Shown in pieces: positions 44,977-54,676 of a DNA stretch of 64,000 nt. Numbering within the stretch: position 1 is the stretch's first letter; each line of letters opens with the position of its first letter. This stretch comes from Ferrimonas futtsuensis DSM 18154 (lineage in GTDB: Bacteria > Pseudomonadota > Gammaproteobacteria > Enterobacterales > Shewanellaceae), in the NCBI RefSeq assembly GCF_000422645.1, contig NZ_AUGL01000018.1, positions 1 through 64,000 of the forward strand. Direction: 5' to 3'. The translations under genes were made by a program, and so were the position numbers. The notes beneath the pieces were generated by a model. It saw only the letters and a list, made by a program, of their open reading frames with translations, made no database searches and was not told the DNA's origin.

Positions 44977-46296
44977 TCAGCCAAACTTGGCCGAGCTGGC
45001 TTCGGCCAGGGCCATCCCCCGGGTCTCCGGGGCCATGGCGACGGAGATCATCAGGCCCAACAGGGAGATGAGTGCACCCATCATCATGGTGGCGGAGATC
45101 CCGTAGCTGGCCATAAACAGAGGCAGGGCGTAGGTGGAGACGATGGTGCCGATGCGACTGAATGCCATCACTGCGCCGACCGCAGAGGCGCGGATCTCTG
45201 TGGGAAACAGCTCATTGGGGTAAAGCCACTGCAAGATGCCAGGGCCACCGGAAAAGAAGGCGTACAGACCAAAGGCGCTGACCACTAGGGCGATGCTCGG
45301 GTTGGGAATCACCCCAAGCACTGCCAGGGCCAGGGTCATGGCGGCAAAGCTGCCGATCAGCAGGGGGCGGCGGCCGATGGAGTTGAGCCAGTACATGGCG
45401 GGGATGCAGCCTGCGATAAAGAAGCCGCTGATGAGGATGTTGCCCAGGGCCGCATCCTTGCCCTCATGCAGGCCAAGCATGCCGATGATCTGCGGACCGA
45501 AGGTGTAGATGGCGAACATGGGGATGATCTGACAGCTCCAGATGGTGCCGGTAAAGATCACCATCTTCAGGTTGCGTTTGCGGAACAGGTCGCCATAGCT
45601 GGTTTTCTTGGGGGCTTCCTGCTCCAGGGTGACCCCCTTGCCGAAATAGGTTTCCATCACTTGGCGGCACTCCTCCACCCGGCCTTTTTTCAGCAGCCAG
45701 CGGGGGGATTCGGGCAAGTGGAAGCGGCCCAGCAGAATCACCAGGCAGGGGATGACGCCGCTGCCCAGCATCCAGCGCCAACCGTCTTCCATATCATAGA
45801 GCAGGTAGCCCACGGCGTTGGCGGCGGTGGCACCGACGTACCACATCAGGGCAATGAACCCCATGGTCAGAGCGCGCTGCTTGGTCGGGGAGAACTCGGC
45901 CACCATCGAGGTGGCGATGGGGTAATCGGCGCCGATGACGACACCGATCAAAAAGCGCATGATCACCAGCTCCATGGGGGAGGAGACAAACATGGTACCC
46001 ACGGAAAGCACGGCGATGGCGATGATATCAATCAGAAACATCAGTCGGCGGCCGAAGAGATCGGCAATGTAGCCGAACAGGGCGGTGCCGACAAACAGGC
46101 CCACCAGGGTGGAGGCGCCCACCAGACCGACCCAGTTGGAGTCCAGCTGCATGCTGGGGATCAACTGTTCCAGGGCGATGCCGATGATCACCAGTACGTA
46201 ACCATCGAGGAAGGGACCACCGCTGCCCCAGAGCATGATCTTCTTGTGCAGTGGAGAGAACTCCATATCGTCGAAACTTGTCTCAGCTTTCATCAT
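44977..46296 (-). CDS. yaaU: MFS transporter, YaaU-like, in the fix gene cluster
   Basis: A 439-residue major facilitator transporter with 12 predicted helices and sugar-porter-like loops (GYIADLFGRRLMFLID after TM2; PESPRWLLKKGR before the central loop; LNSIGRRPLLIGS in the second half). In E. coli fixABCX is followed by yaaU, encoding the same kind of transporter, so synteny supports the name; its substrate is unknown there too. Two stacked ATGs (46296, 46293) follow GAGG. A 357-bp gap with a hairpin separates it from fixX, so it may have its own promoter. Confidence 0.85.
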   Translation of the reverse strand: MMKAETSFDDMEFSPLHKKIMLWGSGGPFLDGYVLVIIGIALEQLIPSMQLDSNWVGLVGASTLVGLFVGTALFGYIADLFGRRLMFLIDIIAIAVLSVGTMFVSSPMELVIMRFLIGVVIGADYPIATSMVAEFSPTKQRALTMGFIALMWYVGATAANAVGYLLYDMEDGWRWMLGSGVIPCLVILLGRFHLPESPRWLLKKGRVEECRQVMETYFGKGVTLEQEAPKKTSYGDLFRKRNLKMVIFTGTIWSCQIIPMFAIYTFGPQIIGMLGLHEGKDAALGNILISGFFIAGCIPAMYWLNSIGRRPLLIGSFAAMTLALAVLGVIPNPSIALVVSAFGLYAFFSGGPGILQWLYPNELFPTEIRASAVGAVMAFSRIGTIVSTYALPLFMASYGISATMMMGALISLLGLMISVAMAPETRGMALAEASSAKFG

Positions 46297-46653
46297 TAGC
46301 CTCTGTTTTTCTGCATAGAAAGATCGCGCTGTGAAATATCCCTTGATGTTGCTGTGTGTGTTTTCACCCCCGAGGAGTGACCACGCTCCTGCGGGTGGGC
46401 CTGTCCCTGCCCAGATTTGGCCGGCGAGTGTATCAGTTCTCAGCCCCGAGTTGTGTGTCGTGGCTAACAGCGGCCGGCACCAAAGTATCTCTCTATGTCT
46501 TCGTTATTTTTAAAGTCGTGAGTGTTTTTAGAGCGTTTGATTTAAATTCATTCAATATCAGCTGGTTGAGCCTATTTGTTATGCTGTTTTGCTGGCGGCG
46601 GCCCAACTGCAACGACAAAGAGGCAATATACTTATTGCCTCTTTTTATCACCG
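46297..46653. other. Intergenic region between fixX and the yaaU-like gene
   Basis: AT-rich about 46500-46590, otherwise unremarkable. It holds the hairpin at 46615-46646 and presumably a minus-strand promoter for the MFS-BCCT pair. No gene supported. Confidence 0.45.
46615..46646. terminator. Hairpin terminator after fixX
   Basis: Arms AAAGAGGCAATA and TATTGCCTCTTT with a short loop. The T run is better on the plus strand (CTCTTTTTA) than on the minus strand, where fixX needs it; it may act in both directions. Confidence 0.65.
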
Positions 46654-46941
46654 CTAACCGTAGCGATACTCGATACCGAAGGTGCCTCTGGGGTACTCCC
46701 ACTTTTCCAATATGGTGTCGCCACAGAGGAACTTGCAGGTGCCGCACTCCAGGCATCCGGCTGAGTCAAACTTGACGCTGCCATCCTCCATCAGTTTGTA
46801 GAGTCCGGCGGGGCAGGCGTTGACCAGTTTCTTGACCTCCGCCAGGTCCGGGTTCTCCTTGAGGACGATGTGGGGATGCCCCTCATCCACATGGAACTTG
46901 TTGACCCCGAGTTTGACGTCGACGTTTACGCTGTTGCTCAT
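46654..46941 (-). CDS. fixX: Ferredoxin-like protein FixX
   Basis: A 95-residue ferredoxin-like protein with CPAGLY and the cluster motif GCLECGTCKFLCG. It takes electrons from the FixC flavoprotein in the FixABCX complex that feeds crotonobetaine reduction. The ATG overlaps the fixC stop (ATGA). Confidence 0.95.
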   Translation of the reverse strand: MSNSVNVDVKLGVNKFHVDEGHPHIVLKENPDLAEVKKLVNACPAGLYKLMEDGSVKFDSAGCLECGTCKFLCGDTILEKWEYPRGTFGIEYRYG

Positions 46942-48230
46942 AGTGCGGTGACTCCTTTAATGCCATCCTTCAGCAGGTTGAGGTAACCCACCTCTTTGCA
47001 GTGCTTCATCAGGGTCTTGCGGATGGGTTGGGACGGAGTGCCGTCGACGGTGAACATCTCCTGCATCAGGTCGGCCACCATCTTGGGGTACTGGTTGAAG
47101 ATGCGCGGATTCTCCATAAAGGCCGGCAGCTTCTGGTACAGCTTCAGATCCTTCATCACAAAGCTCTCCTCCAGCATCCTCTGGTAGCTGGCGAGACCGT
47201 TGGCAGAGAAGTCGTTGCTCTCCCTGGCGGTCAGCACGGCCCGGGCGGCGGCTTCACCGGAGGCGATGGCCAGGTCCATGCCGCGGACGGTGTAACCCAC
47301 GTTGAGGCACAGGCCGGCGGCATCGCCGGTGATCAGCACGCCGTCATCCACCAGTTTGGGGACCATGTGAATGCCCGCTTCGGGGACCACGTGACCGGAA
47401 TACTCGATCATCTTGCCACCCTCAATCAGGGGCTTGACCGCGGGATGGTTTTTAAAGTCTTCCAGCATCTGTGGGACGGTTTTGTCCGTCTCGCCGATGT
47501 GGTGTAGGCCCGCAACGATCCCCAGGGAAACCGTGCTCTTGTTGGTGTAGAGGAAACCGCCCCCCATCAGGCCATTGGAAGGCGAGCCGGCAAACAGCCA
47601 GGCGGCTCCCTCGTCGCCGCTGAGGTTAAAGCGATCACGGATCTGCTCTTCGGACAGCTCAATCAGCTCCTTGGCGCCGACCGCCATGGCGCTGGCCTGA
47701 ACCTTGGGCTGGACCATGCCCAGCTGTTCACCCAGCACAGGGTTGACTCCCTCTGCCAGGATGACGCACTTGGCCAGGAGCTCGTCGCCGTCGGCCTCGA
47801 CCCCCACCACCTTGCCGTCACGGGTCAACACCTTATCGACCCGGATGCCGGTAATAAACTGGGCACCGACCTCTTCTGCCTTGCCGGCCAACCACTGGTC
47901 AAACTCACCACGAAGTACGGTGTAGGACTCTTCAACCGCCTGCTGGCCTTGGCCATTGTGGTAATCCAGGGTGACGGCGCTGTCGTCGGTCATAAAGGAG
48001 ACCTTCTCCTTAGTGACCCGGCGCTCGATGGGCGCTTCCTGAGCGAAGCCGGGAATTACCCGCTCCAGACTGTGGCCGTAGAGTCGGCCTCCGGTCATGT
48101 TCTTGCTGCCCGGATAGTTGCCGCGCTCAATCACGAGTACGTCGGCGCCGCCCTGTGCCAGGACATAGGCGGCGACGCTGCCTGCCAGGCCTGCGCCGAC
48201 GATAATGGTGTCAAATGCTTCTTCTGACAT
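46938..48230 (-). CDS. fixC: Electron transfer flavoprotein-quinone oxidoreductase-like FixC
   Basis: A 430-residue FAD protein (E. coli 428). The Rossmann motif VGAGLAGSVAAYVLAQGGADVLVIERG begins at about residue 11; GDAAGLCLNVGYTVRGMDLAIASGEAAA is the second FAD motif (about 305-330). It is the ETF-QO-like part of the electron-transfer chain to CaiA. It follows fixB by 70 bp with a hairpin in the spacer. Confidence 0.95.
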   Translation of the reverse strand: MSEEAFDTIIVGAGLAGSVAAYVLAQGGADVLVIERGNYPGSKNMTGGRLYGHSLERVIPGFAQEAPIERRVTKEKVSFMTDDSAVTLDYHNGQGQQAVEESYTVLRGEFDQWLAGKAEEVGAQFITGIRVDKVLTRDGKVVGVEADGDELLAKCVILAEGVNPVLGEQLGMVQPKVQASAMAVGAKELIELSEEQIRDRFNLSGDEGAAWLFAGSPSNGLMGGGFLYTNKSTVSLGIVAGLHHIGETDKTVPQMLEDFKNHPAVKPLIEGGKMIEYSGHVVPEAGIHMVPKLVDDGVLITGDAAGLCLNVGYTVRGMDLAIASGEAAARAVLTARESNDFSANGLASYQRMLEESFVMKDLKLYQKLPAFMENPRIFNQYPKMVADLMQEMFTVDGTPSQPIRKTLMKHCKEVGYLNLLKDGIKGVTAL

Positions 48231-48261
48231 AGTCTTGTTTCTCTGTCGCTGGGTGCCGGGC

Positions 48262-48282
48262 CCCGCTTCCTCCTGAAGCGGG
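48262..48282 (-). other. Intercistronic hairpin between fixB and fixC
   Basis: CCCGCTTC/GAAGCGGG, 8-bp perfect stem, 5-nt loop, no U-tract, in the 70-bp spacer. Confidence 0.5.
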
Positions 48283-48300
48283 ACCGCTGGCGGAGAGCTA

Positions 48301-49242
48301 TCAGCCCTTGAGAGCCTCTACCAGTGCGGGGATCACCTTGGTGGTGTCACCCACCAGGCCGTAATCGGCGTACTGGAAGATGGGGGCGTTCTTATCCTTG
48401 TTGATGGCGATGATGGTCTGGGCACCATTGACGCCTACCATGTGCTGGATCTGACCGGAGATCCCCACGGCCAGGTAGAGTTCCGGCTTGAGCATCACTC
48501 CGGACACGCCGATGTAGCGCTCACGCTCCATCCACTTCTCGGTTTCCGCGATGGGGCGGCTGCAACCCATCTCGGCGCCCAGCAGGCTTGCCAGGGCCTC
48601 GGCCTGCTTGAGGTTGTCCAGAGAAACAATGCCGCTGCCGACACCGATAACGCGCTTGGCTCGGGACAGGTCCACACCTTCGCCCTCTTTAGCACGACGC
48701 TCGACGCACTTGATGGCAGTCTTGGGCTCCACGAAGGGCAGGGTCAGCACCTCACCCTGAGCAGCGCCTTCGGTTGCGGGCTCAAAGGTACCGGATGCCA
48801 GGGTCACCACGGCGATCTTGGAGGTGAGCTTTTCCTCTCCCAGGGCCAGGCCACCGTAGACCATGTGCTTGGCAATAATGGCATCGGCTTCGCAACGGAT
48901 CTCACTGGCGTCGTTGAATACGGCGCCGCCGAGGCGGTTACCCAGTTTGGCGGCCAGCGCCTTGCAGCGACGAGTCGCGGCCAGCAGAACCAGGCTGTGT
49001 TCGCTGGTTTCGTTTAGGATTCCCACCAGGGTATCGGCGTAGTCTTCGACGATACGCTCGGCCGGCTTCTCGCCCAGGTGATAGACCTTGTGGGCACCGA
49101 GAGCCAGAGCCTGGTCAAGGTGCTGTTGGGTACCCAGCACCAGGGCGCTGACCTGTTCACCCAGTTGGGCGGCACCGGCAATCAGCTCAGGCAGACGGGC
49201 AGGGCTATCGCTGAAAACCCATACATTTTGCAGTTTGCTCAT
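48301..49242 (-). CDS. fixB: Electron transfer flavoprotein alpha subunit FixB
   Basis: A 313-residue ETF-alpha protein (E. coli FixB 313). The C-terminal FAD-binding domain shows VGVSGQIQHMVG-type and IAINKDKNAPIFQYADYGLVGD motifs (about 250-300). With FixA it forms the flavoprotein that gives electrons to CaiA. It lies 17 bp after fixA. Confidence 0.96.
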   Translation of the reverse strand: MSKLQNVWVFSDSPARLPELIAGAAQLGEQVSALVLGTQQHLDQALALGAHKVYHLGEKPAERIVEDYADTLVGILNETSEHSLVLLAATRRCKALAAKLGNRLGGAVFNDASEIRCEADAIIAKHMVYGGLALGEEKLTSKIAVVTLASGTFEPATEGAAQGEVLTLPFVEPKTAIKCVERRAKEGEGVDLSRAKRVIGVGSGIVSLDNLKQAEALASLLGAEMGCSRPIAETEKWMERERYIGVSGVMLKPELYLAVGISGQIQHMVGVNGAQTIIAINKDKNAPIFQYADYGLVGDTTKVIPALVEALKG

Positions 49243-49259
49243 TCTTCTATTCTCCGAAA

Positions 49260-50033
49260 TCAGTTAGCGGCTTTACGCAGGTGGTCAGCGAATTCGGCGA
49301 TCTGGTCATCACCATCACCCTCTATCAGGATGCGTTTGCGCTCCTGCTGTTCCGGGGCTTTCACCGTCAGCAGTTCAGCCAGGGCCGGTACTTCGATGGG
49401 ACCGAGATCCGCCTGACGGAGAATGGTGCTGGGCTTCTTCGCCGCGCCCAGGATCGCCTTCATGGAGGGGATCTGAGGCTCGTTGATGTCGGCGGATACG
49501 GAGATCACCGCAGGCAGGGGAATGGCCAGAACTTCGACTTCATCATCCAGCTCGCGCTCAACGGTCAGTACGCCGGCTTCGGCGCCGATGATCTTGCTGA
49601 CGCCGTTGATGTTGGGCAGTTGCAGCTGCTCGCCCAGCAACAGACCAACCTGTTGGGCATAGAGGTCGCCGGAACCGTCACCGCAGATGATGAGGTCAAA
49701 CTCGCTCTTCTGAGCGGCGGTGGCCAGCACCCGGGCGGTCTGGTGGGGCAGAGCTTGTTCGAAGCTGTCGTCTACGGCCAGTGTCAGCGCATCCGGGCCG
49801 CGAGACAGGATGTCTTTCTTGGCCTTGGGCGCTTCCAGCGCCTTGCCGCCCATGCTCAGTGCGGTGATGTGGCCTTCGCCCAGTTGAGCCTTGAGCTGGA
49901 CAGCTGCCTCGACGGCACTAAGATCAAATTGGCTGATCTTCATCGCGGCTTTGGCGGTGTCTATGGCACCGTCCGCCTGCACATTGATGTCCTGTTCCTC
50001 GGGAACCAGTTTGTAACACGCAAGAATTTTCAT
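49260..50033 (-). CDS. fixA: Electron transfer flavoprotein beta subunit FixA
   Basis: A 257-residue ETF-beta protein (E. coli FixA 256). Start ATG 50033 ([16 protein letters not shown]) follows TGGAGAGAC; a longer frame to 50159 is not used. Nucleotide-binding region [25 protein letters not shown] (about 105-130) is typical. First gene of fixABCX-yaaU on the minus strand, divergent from the porin-cai operon. Confidence 0.96.
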   Translation of the reverse strand: MKILACYKLVPEEQDINVQADGAIDTAKAAMKISQFDLSAVEAAVQLKAQLGEGHITALSMGGKALEAPKAKKDILSRGPDALTLAVDDSFEQALPHQTARVLATAAQKSEFDLIICGDGSGDLYAQQVGLLLGEQLQLPNINGVSKIIGAEAGVLTVERELDDEVEVLAIPLPAVISVSADINEPQIPSMKAILGAAKKPSTILRQADLGPIEVPALAELLTVKAPEQQERKRILIEGDGDDQIAEFADHLRKAAN

Positions 50034-50446
50034 CGTCTCTCCAGTGTTGCTGTTGCGTTGCCGGAGTAAGTGAGCCAGGAAGGGGAACACTTTTTCACTT
50101 ACTGCCGTGCAAACTGTGGGGTTGATAACATACAAACCAATTTTATTGCTCAGCTTCAACTGGATAACAAATATTGTTCACACCCTTTTTAAATCCAGGG
50201 GTATGTCAATTGTTATTGTTGCTTATCTTCAAGAAAGGAATCATTTTTCAGTAAAAAGATTCGCGCCGGGCAATTTCATTTCCTTGGTTTGTTTTCTGGC
50301 TTTTATTAATACAACTCGAAATATTCTCAGGGCAATTGAAACCGCTCTTGTGGCGACCTAAATGTTACCTTTGTCACAAAAAAATGCGATTCGCACTTTT
50401 TGTGGTGGCCAAAAAAAGCGCAAAACAAAGTTTCGCCCGAGAAAAG

Positions 50447-50462
50447 TGTGATCACTCTCAAA
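50447..50462 (+). promoter_or_regulatory. CRP-like site upstream of the porin-cai operon
   Basis: TGTGATCACTCTCAAA matches TGTGA-N6-TCACA at nine of ten core bases. Centred about 93 bp before the start implied by the CATAAT box at 50536, a class I position. Confidence 0.45.
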
Positions 50463-50498
50463 TAAACGCCCGTTTGCTCCTGATCTTGGAGGGGGAAT

Positions 50499-50541
50499 TG
50501 TGACGAGGGGCAGTTTTTTCCCGGAATTCAATATGCATAAT
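50499..50541 (+). promoter_or_regulatory. Possible porin-cai promoter
   Basis: CATAAT (50536-50541) as -10 with no good -35; TGTGA (50499-50503) begins a half-conserved CRP site centred near -41.5. Confidence 0.35.
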
Positions 50542-50571
50542 GCGAACAACCTAAAATGGAGGTCGATGTAA

Positions 50572-51666
50572 ATGAATAAAAAAATATTAGCTTTACCACT
50601 GGCTCTTTTTCTTGTGAGCAATACTGCAAGTGCCGTTGAAGTGGGTGGAAATGTCCGTATCAACTACGCCTGGAAGGATTTCAGTGATTCCTCTAAGGCC
50701 ACTTCGGGCGATCTTGATTTCAATATGTTTGCCATCAAGCTGTCTGAGGACTGGGAAGACTATGGTGTGGCAGCGGAGTACCGCTTCACCGATTCCTATG
50801 ACTACCTCAAGTATGCCTACGCGTACTGGAATGCCAGCGACGATCTGACCTTTAAACTGGGCGTGGTCGAGAAGGCATTCGGCAACAAGAACTTTGCGTC
50901 TCACAACTGGTGGTACAGCCTGAACTACTACCTGGGTTTCGAGGATGACTGGGGCGTGGGTGCCAACCTGGCCTATAAAAAAGGTCCTTGGGAAACAGAG
51001 TTTTCTTTCCATCAAGGGGCCACCTATGGCGCCAGCGATTACCGTCACTATGCCGGTACCGTAAGCTCCGGAACCATTGGTGATAACACCTACAACAACG
51101 AAGAGCGCAACACCTTCGACCTGCGCCAGTCCTACCGTCTGGAAGGTGAAAACTACCAGCTGCTGCTGGGGGCCTCTCTGGAGTATGGTCAGCTGTACAA
51201 TGGCGTTGAAAACGAGTCCGGTGATACCTTCACCTGGGCCGCTCACGGTGATCTGTCCATGGGTGAGTGGGGTCTGCAGCTGCAATATCTGGATTACAGC
51301 TTCGACCAATATGATGATGGCGAAGTGGACACCAATAAGATTGGTATTGGTGCGGTAACCGGTTTCTATGAAGTGGCCAGTGAAGGTAAGATTCTTACCG
51401 CCAACCTCTCCAAGAAATTCCCAATGAGCTGGGGAACCATCACCCTGTATAACGACTACAGTGTACTTCAGCCCGATGAGGCCGGTTTCGATGATTCTAT
51501 TCTGAACTCCACGGGTTTCTCTGTTTCCTATAAGCAGTTCTTTGTTTATGTCGATTACTACAACGCCAAGAATGTTCTGTGGCTGGGCGGAAACAGCCTG
51601 GGTCTGGAACAGGCTTCAGGTGACTGGAATGGTCGATTCAACATTAATATGCAGTACTATTTCTGA
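50572..51666 (+). CDS. Outer membrane porin-like beta-barrel of the carnitine operon
   Basis: A 364-residue protein with signal peptide (MNKKILALPLALFLVSNTASA), many alternating amphipathic strands with Tyr/Trp girdles, and C-terminal phenylalanine (NINMQYYF), all typical of a porin. No E. coli cai operon gene corresponds to it. It lies directly upstream of caiT (194-bp spacer with a hairpin, no terminator), so it probably carries carnitine or crotonobetaine across the outer membrane. Function is inferred from position. ATG 50572 follows GGAGGTCGATGTAA. Confidence 0.85.
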   Translation: MNKKILALPLALFLVSNTASAVEVGGNVRINYAWKDFSDSSKATSGDLDFNMFAIKLSEDWEDYGVAAEYRFTDSYDYLKYAYAYWNASDDLTFKLGVVEKAFGNKNFASHNWWYSLNYYLGFEDDWGVGANLAYKKGPWETEFSFHQGATYGASDYRHYAGTVSSGTIGDNTYNNEERNTFDLRQSYRLEGENYQLLLGASLEYGQLYNGVENESGDTFTWAAHGDLSMGEWGLQLQYLDYSFDQYDDGEVDTNKIGIGAVTGFYEVASEGKILTANLSKKFPMSWGTITLYNDYSVLQPDEAGFDDSILNSTGFSVSYKQFFVYVDYYNAKNVLWLGGNSLGLEQASGDWNGRFNINMQYYF

Positions 51667-51814
51667 TAAGCGTTTTGCTAAATTAGAAACAGCTTAATAT
51701 TGCCTCGTTAGGGGCTAGCAAAAATCAAACTACTCTTTAAGGCGATATGTGCAAATATCAGCCCGGGCATGGCTTTGCCTGAATTTAGAGTGGGAATAAA
51801 TACAAATCACAACT

Positions 51815-51843
51815 TGCCGGTTATTTATTATATCTAATCGGCA
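51815..51843 (+). other. Hairpin in the porin-caiT spacer
   Basis: TGCCGGTTA/TAATCGGCA, nine pairs including one G-U, 11-nt loop, ending 6 nt before the caiT ribosome site. May tune caiT translation or mark an RNA processing point. Confidence 0.45.
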
Positions 51844-51860
51844 GATATGGAGATTTTAGG

Positions 51861-53396
51861 ATGAACGGTGTACAAGCGTTAAAAGGCGCACTCCCGAAAA
51901 AAGTGGGGATCGAGAAAACCGTATTCTTTCCCTCACTGCTGGTGGTGATCCTGCTGTCCTACCTGACCGTTAGGGATCTGGACGCGGCCAACCAGGCGAT
52001 CAGCGCAGTATTTTCTTACCTGACTCACAGCTGGGGTTGGGCCTTCGAGTGGTACATGATCGCTCTGGCCGTCGGCTGGGCCTGGCTGGTGTGGGGACCC
52101 TACGCCAACAATCGCCTGGGCCAGGAGGAGCCTGAGTTCAGTACCGGAAGCTGGATCTTCCTGATGTTCGCCTCCTGTACGTCGGCGGCGGTACTTTACT
52201 GGGGCTCCCTGGAGGCCTATTACTACCTGACCTACCCACCTTTTGAGCTGGAATCCATGTCGGTTCAGGCGAAAGAGCTGGGCGTGGCTTACAGCCTGTT
52301 CCACTGGGGCCCACTGCCCTGGATGGGTTATGGCTTCTTTACTGTGGCCCTGGGTTACTTCCTGTTTGTGAAGAAGATGGACGTGGTTCGCCCCAGTGGC
52401 ACCCTGGAGCCTGTACTGGGTAAGCACCATAAGGGCATCGCCGGTTCCATCATCGACAACATCTACGTGGTTGCGCTGATTCTGGCCATGGGCACCAGCC
52501 TGGGCCTGGCCACGCCTCTGGTGACTGAGTGCATCCAGTGGCTGTTTGGCATTCCACGCACCATCGAAGTGGATACTTTCGTTATCTCCGTGTGGATCAT
52601 CTTCAACGCCGTGTGTGTGGCTTTCGGCCTGACCAAAGGCATCAAGATCGCCAGTGACCTGCGCAGCTACCTGAGCATCATCATGCTGGTTTGGGTATTC
52701 CTCATCGGCGCCACCAGCTTCACCGTGAACTACTTCACCGAGTCTGTGGGCGTGATGATCGACTACCTGCCTCGCATGCTGTTCTACACCAGCTCCATCA
52801 GTGAAGGCAGCTGGCCCCAGGACTGGACCGTGTTCTACTGGGCATGGTGGGTGGTTTACGGCATCCAGATGTGCATCTTCCTGGCGAAGATCTCCCGTGG
52901 CCGCACCGTACGTCAGCTGTGTCTGACCATGGTGGGTGGCCTGACCGCTTCCACCTGGTTCCTGTGGACCATCCTGGGTTCCAACACCGTGAACCTGATG
53001 CACGAGGGGATCATCAACATGGGTGCGCTGATCCAGGAGCATGGTGCGCCAAGAGCCATCATCGAGACCTGGGCGGCCCTGCCCATGAGCACCATCACCA
53101 TGTGGGGCTTCTTCATCCTCTGCTTCCTGGCCACAGTGACCCTGATCAACGCCTGTTCCTACACCCTGGCCATGTCCACCTGTAAGGGTGTGGACGCCGA
53201 CAACGAGCCACCAGTGTGGATTCGCGTGGGCTGGTCCGTGCTGGTGGGAATCATCGGCATCGTGCTGCTCTCCCTGGGTGGCCTTAAGCCTCTGCAGACC
53301 GCCATCATTGCCGGCGGCGCGCCCCTGGTGATCGTCAACATCCTGGTGATCATGTCCTTCCTCAAGGACGCCAAGCGCAACAAGTGGGCAGATTAG
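51861..53396 (+). CDS. caiT: L-carnitine/gamma-butyrobetaine antiporter
   Basis: A 511-residue BCCT transporter (E. coli CaiT 504) with 12 helices. It matches CaiT over long stretches: [66 protein letters not shown] and [15 protein letters not shown]. The arginine in SDLRSYLS is, as I recall, the one that makes E. coli CaiT sodium-independent. It exchanges external carnitine for gamma-butyrobetaine. GGAG precedes ATG 51861. Confidence 0.97.
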   Translation: MNGVQALKGALPKKVGIEKTVFFPSLLVVILLSYLTVRDLDAANQAISAVFSYLTHSWGWAFEWYMIALAVGWAWLVWGPYANNRLGQEEPEFSTGSWIFLMFASCTSAAVLYWGSLEAYYYLTYPPFELESMSVQAKELGVAYSLFHWGPLPWMGYGFFTVALGYFLFVKKMDVVRPSGTLEPVLGKHHKGIAGSIIDNIYVVALILAMGTSLGLATPLVTECIQWLFGIPRTIEVDTFVISVWIIFNAVCVAFGLTKGIKIASDLRSYLSIIMLVWVFLIGATSFTVNYFTESVGVMIDYLPRMLFYTSSISEGSWPQDWTVFYWAWWVVYGIQMCIFLAKISRGRTVRQLCLTMVGGLTASTWFLWTILGSNTVNLMHEGIINMGALIQEHGAPRAIIETWAALPMSTITMWGFFILCFLATVTLINACSYTLAMSTCKGVDADNEPPVWIRVGWSVLVGIIGIVLLSLGGLKPLQTAIIAGGAPLVIVNILVIMSFLKDAKRNKWAD

Positions 53397-53454
53397 ATTC
53401 CATTTGGTGACGAGCTACGTCCCCTGAAAGCAAGTAAATAGAAGGTATTGAAAT

Positions 53455-54591
53455 ATGGACTACAGATTGACCGACGAGCAGGAACTGTTTGTCAAAGGCG
53501 TACGTGACCTGATGGAGCGCGAGAACTGGGAGGCCTACTTCGCCGAGTGCGACGAGACCAGCACCTACCCCGAGCGTTTCGTGAAGGAGCTGGCGGAGAT
53601 GGGCATCGACAGCCTGCTGCTGCCGGAAGAGCACGATGGCTTTGACGCCGGCCTGACCACCCTGGCGGTGATCTGGGAAGAGCTGGGCCGCCTGGGTGCG
53701 CCCACCTACGTGCTGTACCAGCTGGCTGGCTTCACCACAGTGCTGCGTGAAGGCACCGATGAGCAGATCGACAAGATCATGGCTCTGCGCGGCACCGGTA
53801 AGCAGATGTGGAACTCCGCCATCACCGAGCCTGGCGCCGGCTCCGATGTGGGCAGCCTGACCACCAACTACCTGCGTAAAGATGGCAAGATCTACCTCAA
53901 CGGCAGCAAGTGCTTCATCACCTCCGCCGCGGGTACTCCTTACCTGGTGGTGATGGCTCGCGATGCCTCCTCCGACACTCCGGTGTTCTCCGAGTTCTTC
54001 GTGGACATGACCAAAGCCGGCATCAAGCTGAGCAAACTGCCCAAGCTGGGCCTGAAGATGGACAGCTGCTGCGAGGTGACCTTCACCGACGTGGAGCTGG
54101 AGGAGAAGGACTTCTTCGGCACCGAAGGCAATGGCTTTAACCGGGTGAAGGAGGAGTTCGACATGGAGCGCTTCCTGGTGGCCTGCACCAACTACGGTAC
54201 CGCTTACTGCGCCTTCGAAGACGCAGCCAAGTACGCCAACCAGCGGGTTCAGTTTGGCCAGGCCATCGGCCGTACCCAGCTGATCCAGGAGAAGTTTGCT
54301 CACATGGCCATCCGCCTGAGCAACATGAAGAACATGATCTACCACGTGGCCTGGAAGGCGGACAACGGCATGATGACCTCCGGTGATGCCGCCATGTGTA
54401 AGTTCTACTGCGCCAACGCGGCCTTCGAGGTGGTGGACTCCGCCATGCAGGTTCTGGGTGGTTACGCCATCGCCGGCGAGCACCGCATCAGCCGCTTCTG
54501 GCGTGATCTGCGGGTTGACCGTGTCTCCGGTGGCTCCGATGAGATGCAGATCCTGACCCTGGGTCGTGCAGTACTGAAAGAGTACCGCTAA
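53455..54591 (+). CDS. caiA: Crotonobetainyl-CoA reductase
   Basis: A 378-residue acyl-CoA dehydrogenase-family flavoprotein (E. coli CaiA 380). Signatures [14 protein letters not shown] and [26 protein letters not shown] are typical of the reductase. It reduces crotonobetainyl-CoA to gamma-butyrobetainyl-CoA with electrons through FixABCX. A close paralogue lies at 40133. Follows caiT by 58 bp. Confidence 0.97.
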   Translation: MDYRLTDEQELFVKGVRDLMERENWEAYFAECDETSTYPERFVKELAEMGIDSLLLPEEHDGFDAGLTTLAVIWEELGRLGAPTYVLYQLAGFTTVLREGTDEQIDKIMALRGTGKQMWNSAITEPGAGSDVGSLTTNYLRKDGKIYLNGSKCFITSAAGTPYLVVMARDASSDTPVFSEFFVDMTKAGIKLSKLPKLGLKMDSCCEVTFTDVELEEKDFFGTEGNGFNRVKEEFDMERFLVACTNYGTAYCAFEDAAKYANQRVQFGQAIGRTQLIQEKFAHMAIRLSNMKNMIYHVAWKADNGMMTSGDAAMCKFYCANAAFEVVDSAMQVLGGYAIAGEHRISRFWRDLRVDRVSGGSDEMQILTLGRAVLKEYR

Positions 54592-54598
54592 GCAAGGA

Positions 54599-54639
54599 GC
54601 CCGGGGGAGGACCTCCCCCGGGCAGCCGCCACCGGCGGC
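54599..54639 (+). other. Two tandem GC hairpins between caiA and caiB
   Basis: First: GCCCGGGGGAGG/CCTCCCCCGGGC, 12-bp perfect arms around one base (54599-54623). Second: GCCGCC/GGCGGC (54625-54639). No U-tract; unlikely to terminate, more likely an RNA stability or processing element. Confidence 0.65.
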
Positions 54640-54676
54640 GCTCCAACACAGACTGATTTTGAAAAGGACGACCATC

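Larger units (their letters stand above)
50034..50571. promoter_or_regulatory. Divergent fix/cai control region
   Basis: 538 bp with no gene, AT-rich. Candidate sites are: an FNR-like TTGATAACATACAA (50122-50135) 89 bp before fixA; a palindrome TGCGATTCGCA flanked by A and T runs (50385-50395); and CRP-like sites towards the porin. In E. coli these promoters depend on CRP, FNR and CaiF; the site calls here are by eye only. Confidence 0.5.

Noticed and set aside
46356-46775. Plus-strand open frames between fixX and the MFS gene
   Set aside because: They overlap the fixX end and the terminator hairpin, lack ribosome sites and have non-coding composition.
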